Positions 44,713-52,469 of a DNA stretch of 64,000 nt are shown in pieces. How positions within the stretch are numbered: the first letter of the stretch is position 1; each line of letters opens with the position of its first letter. Source of the stretch: Bordetella genomosp. 10 (GTDB taxonomy: Bacteria; Pseudomonadota; Gammaproteobacteria; Burkholderiales; Burkholderiaceae_B); the NCBI RefSeq assembly GCF_002261225.1, contig NZ_NEVM01000002.1:1240001-1304000 (forward strand). The letters are read 5' to 3'. A program made the translations under genes and the position numbers. The notes under the pieces are model-generated. The model was given only the letters and a program-made list of their open reading frames with translations, was not told the DNA's origin and ran no database searches.

Positions 44713-47427
44713 ATGCCCGCAGCCCGCCGCCCATCTTCCCCCGCGACCACCACCCCGGCCGCTTCGAGCGCCCCGGCGGCCGGCTTCGTCAGCGTGCGCG
44801 GCGCGCGCGAACATAATCTCAAGGACGTGGACATCGATATCCCCCGCAACGCGCTGGTGGTGTTCTCCGGCGTGTCCGGTTCGGGCAAGTCCTCGCTGGC
44901 CTTCAGCACCATCTACGCGGAAGCGCAGCGGCGCTATTTCGAATCGGTGGCGCCGTATGCGCGGCGCCTGATCGACCAGGTGGGCATGCCCGACGTCGAC
45001 GCCATCGACGGCCTGCCGCCCGCGGTGGCCTTGCAGCAGCAACGCGGCGCCAGCAACGCGCGCTCGTCCGTGGGCAGCGTGACGACGCTGTCCAGCCTGG
45101 TGCGGATGATGTATTCCCGCGCGGGCGCCTATCCGGCGGACCAGCCGATGCTGTACGCCGAGGACTTCTCCCCGAACACGCCGCAAGGCGCCTGTCCGGC
45201 CTGCCATGGCCTGGGCCATATCTATGAGGTGACCGAGGCCAGCATGGTGCCGGATCCCTCGCTGACCATCCGCGAGCGGGCGATCGCCGCATGGCCGCCG
45301 GCCTGGCACGGGCAGAACCTGCGCGACATCCTGGTCACGCTGGGATACGACGTGGACATCCCGTGGAAAGACCTGCCCCGAAAGGATCGCGACTGGATAC
45401 TGTTCACCGAGGAAACGCCCACCGCACCGGTGTATGCCGGCTTCACCCCCGCCGAGACGCGCGCCGCGCTCAAGCGCAAGCTGGCGCCCAGCTACATGGG
45501 CACCTTTACCGGCGCGCGCCGCTACATCCTGCACACCTTCGCCAATACGCAGAGCGCGCTGATGCGCAAGCGGGTGTCCCGCTACATGGAGGGGCGGCCC
45601 TGCCCCGCCTGCCATGGCAAGCGGCTCAAGCCAGAGGCCTTGTCGGTCACCTTCGCCGGCGTGGACATCGGCGAGTTCATGCGCATGCCGGTGGACCGCG
45701 CGGCGGCGCTGCTAGAACCCATCGCGCAGGGCGATTTCCGCGCGCACGCCGCCGGCGCGGGGACGAACGAGGCGGCGACCCGGCGCGACCGCGCCGAACG
45801 CGCCGCCTCCCGCCGTGCCGTCCATGCCGCATCGCCCGACGTGCGCCGCACCTCCGCGCTTTCGGAGGAAAAGCGCCTGGCGGCGCAACGCCTGGCCGAA
45901 GGCGTGGTGGCCAGGCTGCGCCCGTTGCGGCAACTGGGGCTGGGCTACCTGACGCTGGACCGCGCGACGCCGACCTTGTCGAGCGGCGAACTGCAACGGC
46001 TGCGGCTGGCGACCCAGCTCAGCGCCATGCTGTTCGGCGTGATCTATGTCCTGGACGAGCCGTCCGCGGGTCTGCATCCGTCCGACAGCCAGGCCCTGTA
46101 CGACGCCCTCGATCGCCTGCGCGACGCGGGCAACTCGGTGTTCGTGGTGGAGCACGACATCGAGCTGATGCGGCGCGCGCAGTGGCTGGTGGACGTCGGT
46201 CCCGAGGCCGGCGAGCGCGGCGGCCGCATCCTCTACAGCGGCGCGCCGGAGGGCTTGCGCGGCATCGCCGAGTCCCGCACCGGACGCTATCTGTTCGGCG
46301 AGATTCCCCTGCCGCCGAGTGTCGGGCGCACGCCTTCCGGCTGGCTGGAGCTCAAGGGGATACACCGCCATAACCTGCATGGCGTCGACGCGCGCATCCC
46401 GCTGGGCGTGCTGACGGCGGTCACCGGCATCTCCGGTTCCGGCAAGTCCAGCCTCGTCGCGCAGGCCCTGCCGGAACTGATGCTGCTGCACCTGGGCCAC
46501 GAGCCCGAGGACGAGGCCGCCGAAGGCGCGTCCGACGAGCCGCCGGTGATCGAGACCACGCAGGGCCATTTGGCGGGCGACGTCGACGCCGTCCAGCGGC
46601 TGGTGCAGGTGGACCAGAAGCCGATCGGCCGCACGCCGCGCTCGAACCTGGCGACCTACACGGGCCTGTTCGACCATGTGCGCAAGCTGTTCGCCGCCAC
46701 GCCCGACGCGCGCCGCCGGCGCTACGACGCCGGGCGCTTCTCCTTCAACGTGGCCAAGGGGCGCTGCGCCACGTGCGAGGGCGAAGGCTTCGTCAGCGTG
46801 GAGCTGCTGTTCATGCCCAGCGTGTACGCGCCCTGCCCGGCCTGCCATGGCGCCCGCTACAACGAGGCCACGCTCAAGGTCCGCTGGAATGGACGCAACA
46901 TCGCCGAGGTCTTGCGCCTGACGGTGGAGGAAGCCTGCGATTTCTTCGCCGGCGAAGAACCGGTCCTGCGTCCGCTGCGGCTGCTGCGCGAGATCGGCCT
47001 GGGCTACCTGCGCCTGGGCCAGCCCGCCACCGAACTGTCCGGCGGCGAGGCCCAGCGCATCAAGCTGGCCACCGAACTGCAGCGCAGCCAGCGCGGCCAC
47101 AGCCTGTACGTCCTGGACGAGCCGACCACCGGATTGCATCCCCTGGACGTGGATCGCCTGCTGGTGCAGTTGCAGCGTCTGGTCGACATGGGCAATACCG
47201 TGGTGACGATCGAACACGACATGCGGGTGGTGGCGCAGGCGGATTGGGTCATCGACGTGGGGCCGGGCGCGGGCGCCAAGGGCGGCCGCATCGTGGCGGA
47301 AGGACCGCCGGATGCGGTGGCGCGGCGCAAGGGCAGCGTCACGGCGCCGTTCATCGCGGCCTGCCTGAAGGACGACCCTCGGACCGCTCCCACCGGGGCG
47401 TCCCCCGCCCGCCTCACTCGCCGATGA
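44713..47427 (+). CDS. uvrA: UvrA2-like ABC-type DNA repair/resistance ATPase
   Basis: 904 residues. Two ABC ATPase halves: Walker A GVSGSGKSS (~53) and GISGSGKSS (~575), signatures LSSGELQR (~418, altered from LSGGE) and LSGGEAQR (~775), and Walker B VLDEPSAGLHP and VLDEPTTGLHP. CxxC zinc modules (CPACHGLGH, CPACHGKRL, CATCEGEGF...CPACHGARYN) are present. The region between the first Walker A and first zinc module is shorter than in UvrA1 and resembles UvrA2-type proteins that lack the UvrB-binding domain. UvrA2 proteins are linked to tolerance of DNA-binding drugs rather than standard excision repair. An Arg/Ala-rich insertion (~350-385) precedes the first signature. It is monocistronic and convergent with the regulator gene. 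Confidence 0.9.
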   Translation: MPAARRPSSPATTTPAASSAPAAGFVSVRGAREHNLKDVDIDIPRNALVVFSGVSGSGKSSLAFSTIYAEAQRRYFESVAPYARRLIDQVGMPDVDAIDGLPPAVALQQQRGASNARSSVGSVTTLSSLVRMMYSRAGAYPADQPMLYAEDFSPNTPQGACPACHGLGHIYEVTEASMVPDPSLTIRERAIAAWPPAWHGQNLRDILVTLGYDVDIPWKDLPRKDRDWILFTEETPTAPVYAGFTPAETRAALKRKLAPSYMGTFTGARRYILHTFANTQSALMRKRVSRYMEGRPCPACHGKRLKPEALSVTFAGVDIGEFMRMPVDRAAALLEPIAQGDFRAHAAGAGTNEAATRRDRAERAASRRAVHAASPDVRRTSALSEEKRLAAQRLAEGVVARLRPLRQLGLGYLTLDRATPTLSSGELQRLRLATQLSAMLFGVIYVLDEPSAGLHPSDSQALYDALDRLRDAGNSVFVVEHDIELMRRAQWLVDVGPEAGERGGRILYSGAPEGLRGIAESRTGRYLFGEIPLPPSVGRTPSGWLELKGIHRHNLHGVDARIPLGVLTAVTGISGSGKSSLVAQALPELMLLHLGHEPEDEAAEGASDEPPVIETTQGHLAGDVDAVQRLVQVDQKPIGRTPRSNLATYTGLFDHVRKLFAATPDARRRRYDAGRFSFNVAKGRCATCEGEGFVSVELLFMPSVYAPCPACHGARYNEATLKVRWNGRNIAEVLRLTVEEACDFFAGEEPVLRPLRLLREIGLGYLRLGQPATELSGGEAQRIKLATELQRSQRGHSLYVLDEPTTGLHPLDVDRLLVQLQRLVDMGNTVVTIEHDMRVVAQADWVIDVGPGAGAKGGRIVAEGPPDAVARRKGSVTAPFIAACLKDDPRTAPTGASPARLTRR

Positions 47428-47458
47428 CTCATTCGCCGATAACTCACTCGCCGATGAC
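47414..47458. repeat. Three tandem 15-bp repeats spanning two stop codons
   Basis: Three 15-bp units (TCACTCGCCGATGAC, TCATTCGCCGATAAC, TCACTCGCCGATGAC). Unit 1 contains the stop of the uvrA-like gene; unit 3 encodes the last residues and stop of the convergent winged-helix gene. Units 1 and 3 are identical. Confidence 0.8.
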
Positions 47459-48307
47459 GCAGTCCTCCGCGAACCGGTAGCCCCTGCCCCGGGAGGAAAG
47501 GATGGGCAGGCTGACGCCCACCTCCCTGCACTTCTTCTTCAACCGGCTGACGACGCCTGCCAGCGGGGTCCTGCGGCCCTCGTTGGCGGGCCGGGTGAAG
47601 GCGACATTCCTGTTCACCAGGTCCTGATGGCTCACGATGGCGCGCGGCGCCAGGAAAAGATGCCGCAGCAGGCCGCGTTCGGTGGCGGTCAGGTCGATGC
47701 GGTGTCCCTGCGGGCTCAGCAGCGTCCATCCCCTGCTGACCAGCCGCCAGGGCTTCCTGGCGCCCGCCGGCATGCCTTCGTCCGCGCTCGGCTCGCCGGC
47801 CACGGCCGGCGGCGCCATGGCGGCGGCGTCCGCCGGCGCCGCCCGGAATGCGAGACCGGTTTCCAGCGCCGCCGCGCCGGGGCCGAAGGCGATCGCCTCG
47901 TCCAAGGCCGCCGGCGCGCCCGGCTGGACCGCTATCCGGCGCGTCACCGCGCACACCGCGGCCCGGAATTCCGCGCCGTCGACGGGAATCGACAGGCACA
48001 GGTCGGCGCCGGCCAGCAGGGCCTGGCTGCGCGCGGCGCTGGTGTCGGGCGCCAGCATGATGATCGCCATCCGGGGCAGGCAGCGCAGGACGCCCACCAG
48101 CCACGGCACGTCGTAGCCCGAGGCGCCCAGGCCGTCGATGACGGCGACGGCGACGCCGCCGGCGGGCCGCGTTTCCGCGAACGCCAGCGGATTGGTCGAG
48201 ACCCTGGCGCGCAGCCCGGACGCCACCGCCAGGTCGCGCAGCCGCAGCAGGTCGCGCGCGGCGTCGGAAGACGCATCGCTCAGCATCAGGAAGGTCAGCT
48301 CCACCAT
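47444..48307 (-). CDS. Pseudo-receiver winged-helix regulator, paralogue of the one at 37426
   Basis: 287 residues from the ATG at 48307, four bases after the tviB stop, so probably cotranscribed with tviB. Receiver-like domain ~1-120 (VAVIDGLGASGYDVPWLVGVLRC, AIIMLAPDTSAARSQALLAGADLCLSIPVDGAEF). Here the phosphoacceptor position is Asp, but the conserved lysine is absent. An Ala/Pro-rich linker (~125-190) leads to a winged helix at ~195-285 (RGWTLLSPQGHRIDLTATERGLLRHLF, VVSRLKKKCREVGVSLPIL, RGRGYRF). Closest visible relative is the regulator of the EAL/autotransporter operon. It is likely a regulator of capsule genes, but its targets are not shown by the sequence. Confidence 0.87.
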   Translation of the reverse strand: MVELTFLMLSDASSDAARDLLRLRDLAVASGLRARVSTNPLAFAETRPAGGVAVAVIDGLGASGYDVPWLVGVLRCLPRMAIIMLAPDTSAARSQALLAGADLCLSIPVDGAEFRAAVCAVTRRIAVQPGAPAALDEAIAFGPGAAALETGLAFRAAPADAAAMAPPAVAGEPSADEGMPAGARKPWRLVSRGWTLLSPQGHRIDLTATERGLLRHLFLAPRAIVSHQDLVNRNVAFTRPANEGRRTPLAGVVSRLKKKCREVGVSLPILSSRGRGYRFAEDCVIGE

Positions 48308-48311
48308 GCCT

Positions 48312-49589
48312 CTACAAGCGCAAGTCGGCCTCATGGGGTTTCAGCACGTACTTCAGGTCATAGAGCACGTGATCCGCACGGCCGAAACCGCGGATGCGCT
48401 CTGCTCCCATCTCGGCGAACTGCGCGTGGGCGACCGCCAGGATGATGCCGTCGTAATCGCCGTTGCGCGGTTCGGAGACCAGCTTGACGCCGTATTCCGC
48501 CGACGCCTCGGCGGCATCCACCCAGGGATCGAACACATCGACGTCGACGTTGTATTCCGCCAGTTCCGAGATGATGTCGGCGACCCGCGTATTGCGCAGG
48601 TCCGGGCAGTTCTCCTTGAACGCCAGGCCCAGCACCAGCACCTTGGCCCCCTGCACGTGGATGCGCCGCCGCGTCATCGCCTTGACCAGTTGCGCCACCA
48701 CGTAGCTGCCCATGCCGTCGTTCAGCCGCCGTCCCGCCAGGATGATTTCCGGCTGGTAGCCGATGGCCTGCGCCTTGTGCGTGAGGTAATAAGGATCGAC
48801 GCCGATGCAGTGTCCGCCCACCAGCCCCGGGCGAAACGGCAGGAAGTTCCACTTGGTGCCGGCGGCCTCCAGCACCGCCTCGGTATCGATGCCCATCTTG
48901 TTGAAAATGAGCGCGAGTTCGTTGACCAGCGCGATGTTCACGTCGCGCTGCGTATTCTCGATCACTTTCGCCGCCTCGGCCACGCGGATCGAAGCCGCCT
49001 TGTGCGTGCCGGCGACGATGATTTCCCGATATAGCGCGTCGACGAGTTCCGCGGTTTCCGGCGTGGAGCCCGACGTCACTTTCTTGATCGTGCTCACCCG
49101 GTGCGCCTTGTCTCCCGGATTGATGCGCTCCGGACTGTAGCCCACGAAGAAATCGCGATTGAACACGAGGCCGGACACACGTTCCAGGATGGGCACGCAA
49201 TCCTCTTCCGTCGCGCCCGGATACACCGTGGATTCGTAGATCACCACGTCTCCGCGCTTGAGCACGGCGCCCAGGGTTTCGCTGGCCCGCACCAGCGGCG
49301 TCAGGTCGGGCCGCTTGTAGGCGTCGATGGGCGTCGGCACCGTGACGATGAACACGTTGGCGCGCCCCAGCGTCTCCCTGTCGTCGGTATAGCCGAGGTG
49401 CGCGGCCTCGGCCAGTTCGCTCGCGGCCACCTCCAGGGTGTGATCGTGGCCTTCCTTCAACTCGCGTATCCGTTGTGTATCGATGTCGAATCCGATGACG
49501 GGACGTTTCTTGCCGAATTCCACGGCCAAGGGCAATCCCACATAACCCAGACCCACTACACCGAGCTTTACATCTTCAAGTCGCAACAT
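48312..49589 (-). CDS. tviB: TviB-like UDP-N-acetylhexosamine 6-dehydrogenase
   Basis: 425 residues. It oxidises C6 of a UDP-N-acetylhexosamine (UDP-GlcNAc in Salmonella) to the uronic acid, the first step of Vi-type capsule. NAD-binding motif [10 protein letters not shown] (~14-23); central domain with STVYPG and [22 protein letters not shown]; catalytic Cys261 in [13 protein letters not shown]-terminal UDP-binding domain with [20 protein letters not shown]. Length and motifs fit the TviB/WbpA/WbpO family. The start has GAGGG upstream. Divergent from the tviD-vexE operon rather than at its head as in Salmonella, and followed by a regulator gene. The C4 epimerase partner (TviC) is not in the window. 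Confidence 0.93.
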   Translation of the reverse strand: MLRLEDVKLGVVGLGYVGLPLAVEFGKKRPVIGFDIDTQRIRELKEGHDHTLEVAASELAEAAHLGYTDDRETLGRANVFIVTVPTPIDAYKRPDLTPLVRASETLGAVLKRGDVVIYESTVYPGATEEDCVPILERVSGLVFNRDFFVGYSPERINPGDKAHRVSTIKKVTSGSTPETAELVDALYREIIVAGTHKAASIRVAEAAKVIENTQRDVNIALVNELALIFNKMGIDTEAVLEAAGTKWNFLPFRPGLVGGHCIGVDPYYLTHKAQAIGYQPEIILAGRRLNDGMGSYVVAQLVKAMTRRRIHVQGAKVLVLGLAFKENCPDLRNTRVADIISELAEYNVDVDVFDPWVDAAEASAEYGVKLVSEPRNGDYDGIILAVAHAQFAEMGAERIRGFGRADHVLYDLKYVLKPHEADLRL

Positions 49590-49734
49590 GAACCAACCCT
49601 CTGTCGAGAGAAAAAAATGATAGGCGGAAGGAAATCGAGAACAGCGATGCGCGCCGGCCTGGGCCGGCCTTCCATTGCACTATGAAGAAAAAGAAAAGAC
49701 ACATTTATCTTCAACTACCGCATTGCGGAACAAT

Positions 49735-49746
49735 ACACGATTGTGT
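49735..49746. promoter_or_regulatory. ACAC-GATT-GTGT operator-like palindrome, copy 1
   Basis: Located in the 360-bp divergent region between tviB and tviD (49590-49949), which is AT-rich and holds no convincing gene. ACACGATTGTGT is an inverted repeat with two central mismatches, followed by TT. Copy 2 starts 23 bp later. The same motif recurs beside the XRE regulator at 61578. Confidence 0.6.
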
Positions 49747-49757
49747 TTAATCATCAA

Positions 49758-49769
49758 ACACGATTGTGT
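49758..49769. promoter_or_regulatory. ACAC-GATT-GTGT operator-like palindrome, copy 2
   Basis: Identical 12-mer to copy 1, flanked AA...TTTT. The spacing of 23 bp, about two helical turns, suits cooperative binding of two dimers. Between the copies GTGTTT...AAACAC forms a further dyad. Confidence 0.6.
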
Positions 49770-49780
49770 TTTTAAAAAGT

Positions 49781-49850
49781 GTCTTTCGAGATTTGTCTTC
49801 CGAGATTTGTCATTTGAGATTTCTCTTTTGAGACATGTCTTTCGCGGAGC
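49781..49850 (+). repeat. Five 14-bp tandem repeats upstream of tviD
   Basis: Exact 14-bp periodicity: GTCTTTCGAGATTT, GTCTTCCGAGATTT, GTCATTTGAGATTT, CTCTTTTGAGACAT, and a degenerate fifth unit GTCTTTCGCGGAGC. The array lies directly after the two palindromes and ends 99 bp before the tviD start. Confidence 0.7.
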
Positions 49851-49949
49851 CTCCGGCGCGCCTGGCGCGAACGCCGCTATCCCGTCGGCGCCGGCCTGGC
49901 CGGCGCCGGGAAAGTCCGGGCCTCCTTCTGTCCCACCTTGCAGGAAACC

Positions 49950-52418
49950 ATGACCGAATTGACGATCGCCCCCATAGGAACTTGCCGCATCCATACGCCC
50001 CTGCGCGCGGGCGTGGGGCACTATCCGTTCACCCTGTCGCTCGGGCGCAACTACGGTTTCGTCCACACCAGCTCGGAGGCCGTGCAGCAGATCGAATTCA
50101 TGCTCGGCAAGCGCAAGATTCCCGCCGATGTCCAGACGCTCGTCTTCCGCCCCAGCACTCCGCCGGCGTTCAGCAAGAAGGCCCACGTGCCGGCCGACAT
50201 GTATTTCATCGAGATATCGTCGCGCAAGCTCCTGTCCGTCGACGGCCATCCCATCCAGTCCAACTACGCGATCCGCCACTACAGCGATTTCTTCGCCGAC
50301 CGGGCGCGCGCCAGGATGTTCTGGTCGCTCGCCGCCCCGCAACATCTCGCCGAACGGCGCAAGCTGCTGGAGCAGGATGCGTATTTCCGCAAACTGGCCG
50401 CCGCCGACGCCGACCTCCTGGCCCGCATCGAAAGACGCGAGCTGGAAGACGGCGAAATCGAAAGCGAAATGGCGAGGATGGTCGAGTTGCTGGGCAAGGA
50501 CAAGGTGGTGTTCGTCACGCACGTCAACGCCAACACGCCGGACGGCACGCCGATCGCCTCGCGCCAGCGCCTGATCCAGACCGTGCGCGACATCGCCAAG
50601 GGCCTGGGCGCGCCTTGCTACGACCCGACCGCGCTCATGCGCGAAACCAGCCAGATGACGGCCATGGAGAACGACGGCCTGGACCTGGCGCATTACACGC
50701 CGCTGTTCGCCGAACGCATTTGCGCCGACCTGTTCAAGCGCTTCGTCCGCACCAGGGCGGCGGCCGCCGTCGCCGACGAGGCGTCGACGCTGGCGAGCGC
50801 GCGGCGGCACGACGAGCTTATCGAGATCGAGGCCGCCTGGGACGCCGGCCGCTTCCTGGAAGCCTCGCAGCGCATCCACGAGGCGCTGCGGCGCGAGCCC
50901 GCGCGATCCGACTACCGCCTGCTGCTGGGCCGCATGCAGTACGAGCTCGGCGACTACGCCGGCGCCACCGGCAACCTCGAATCGGCCCGCGCCGAACTGG
51001 GACCGAGCGAAAAGGCCGACACCCTGCTCATGCGCGCCTACTTCGGCACCGGCGAGTACGCGCAGGCGCGGCGGCTCGCGGCGGCGCTGCTTTCCGACGA
51101 GACCGAGACGCCCGAGATCATGCGCATAAGCGCGGTGGCTGCCACCCGCATGCAGGATCGCGAGGCCGCCCTGGCCGACTGGAAACGGGTCTTCCGCCTC
51201 ACCGAGCACAAGGCCGAGGCGGCCGACGCGATCCTGGAGCTGTTGGCGGGAGACGATGAAGCCAGGGCGGGCTGGGCCGCCGAAGTGCTGGAGATCCTGC
51301 CTGCCCACGCCGGCAGCCTCGTCACGCTATGGAAACATCACATCGGCCTGCGCGACCGTGCCCGGCTCCTGGAGCTGGCGCGCGGCGCCACGGGCCTGGC
51401 CGAGAGCGCCGCCATCGAGCTCGCCAACATGGCCGCCGATGCCGGCTTCGCCACGCCGGCGGCGGTGCTCGCCGCGGGCAACGGCGTGACGCACAGCAAG
51501 GCCCCCAAGAGCGCCGCATGGACGGAGAAGCGCGCCAACGCCTGGCTGCAACAGGGCATGGCCGCCCTCATGGCGGACAAGCTGCTGGAGGCCGCCGACA
51601 ACCTGCAGGCGCGTTGGCAGATCCGCCCCAGCGGGAATCCGCTGATCCGCAGCCGCCGCGCGCTGGAACAGAAGATGCGGCGCGAGGTGCGGCAGTCCTT
51701 CGTCGAGAAGGACTATGAAGGCGCCATCCGCATCACCGGCATCGCGCGCGACACGCTTCTCACCTTCCCCGAGCTGGACCATTTCCTGGGCCGCGCCGCG
51801 GACGCCGTCGGCGACACGCCGACCGCCCTGGCGCACCTGAAGCGCGCCGCCGAGGAGGAAGGCGCGCCGGTCTCCACCAAGATACAACTGGCGCGCGTGG
51901 CCGCCCGCAGCGAGCACTACATCGAGGCGCTGGCCGCCTATCGCGAGATCCTGCTGGACCAGCCCGAGGAGACGTGGGCGCGCGACGAAGCGGCCCGCCA
52001 ACTCGCCAAGCTGGAGACCCGCGCCATCCGCGGCGCCCGCGCGCTGCTGGCCGAGGGGTCGCACGACAAGGCCTGGGCGCTGCTCGCCCAGGTCGCGGAG
52101 GTCAATCCGGACAACCAGGCCGCGCGCTCGGAAATGAAGCGGGTGCTGGGGGCCTTGCGCTCCCAGGTCAAGGACCTCGCCGCCGAGGCCGCCGCCGAAC
52201 GCCTGCGCCTGGGCGAAGCCATTCTGCGCCTGAATCCGCAGGACGAAGTCGGCCTGAAGGCCGCGGCCGTGGGCGCCATGCGCATGCACCGATTCTCGGA
52301 CGCCCTGCCGTACTGGCGCGCCCTGCGGGAAAAGGTCGGCGATCCGAAGCTGGTCGACGTCAACATCCAGAAATGCCTGTTGTGGATCGACCGCGCGCAA
52401 AAGCGCAAGGCCGCCTGA
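49950..52418 (+). CDS. tviD: TviD-like capsule modification protein with TPR region
   Basis: 822 residues from the ATG at 49950 (AGGA four bases upstream), close to the ~830 residues of Salmonella TviD, the Vi O-acetylation gene product. The N-terminal ~1-265 (IGTCRIHTPLR, YGFVHTSSEAVQQIEF, KDKVVFVTHVNANTPDG, YDPTALM, HYTPLFAERI) looks like a GSCFA/SGNH-type alpha/beta domain. The rest, ~280-815, is alpha-helical with TPR-like units (for example YRLLLGRMQYELGDYAGATGN and HYIEALAAYREILLDQPEE). First gene of a seven-gene operon. Assignment rests on size, architecture and position between tviB and tviE; acetyltransferase activity is family knowledge, not shown by a motif I can prove. Confidence 0.78.
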   Translation: MTELTIAPIGTCRIHTPLRAGVGHYPFTLSLGRNYGFVHTSSEAVQQIEFMLGKRKIPADVQTLVFRPSTPPAFSKKAHVPADMYFIEISSRKLLSVDGHPIQSNYAIRHYSDFFADRARARMFWSLAAPQHLAERRKLLEQDAYFRKLAAADADLLARIERRELEDGEIESEMARMVELLGKDKVVFVTHVNANTPDGTPIASRQRLIQTVRDIAKGLGAPCYDPTALMRETSQMTAMENDGLDLAHYTPLFAERICADLFKRFVRTRAAAAVADEASTLASARRHDELIEIEAAWDAGRFLEASQRIHEALRREPARSDYRLLLGRMQYELGDYAGATGNLESARAELGPSEKADTLLMRAYFGTGEYAQARRLAAALLSDETETPEIMRISAVAATRMQDREAALADWKRVFRLTEHKAEAADAILELLAGDDEARAGWAAEVLEILPAHAGSLVTLWKHHIGLRDRARLLELARGATGLAESAAIELANMAADAGFATPAAVLAAGNGVTHSKAPKSAAWTEKRANAWLQQGMAALMADKLLEAADNLQARWQIRPSGNPLIRSRRALEQKMRREVRQSFVEKDYEGAIRITGIARDTLLTFPELDHFLGRAADAVGDTPTALAHLKRAAEEEGAPVSTKIQLARVAARSEHYIEALAAYREILLDQPEETWARDEAARQLAKLETRAIRGARALLAEGSHDKAWALLAQVAEVNPDNQAARSEMKRVLGALRSQVKDLAAEAAAERLRLGEAILRLNPQDEVGLKAAAVGAMRMHRFSDALPYWRALREKVGDPKLVDVNIQKCLLWIDRAQKRKAA

Positions 52419-52469
52419 AGCCGCGATGCGGCACCGCCCGCGCGCCCGAGAGGGGCGCGCAATCTTCGG

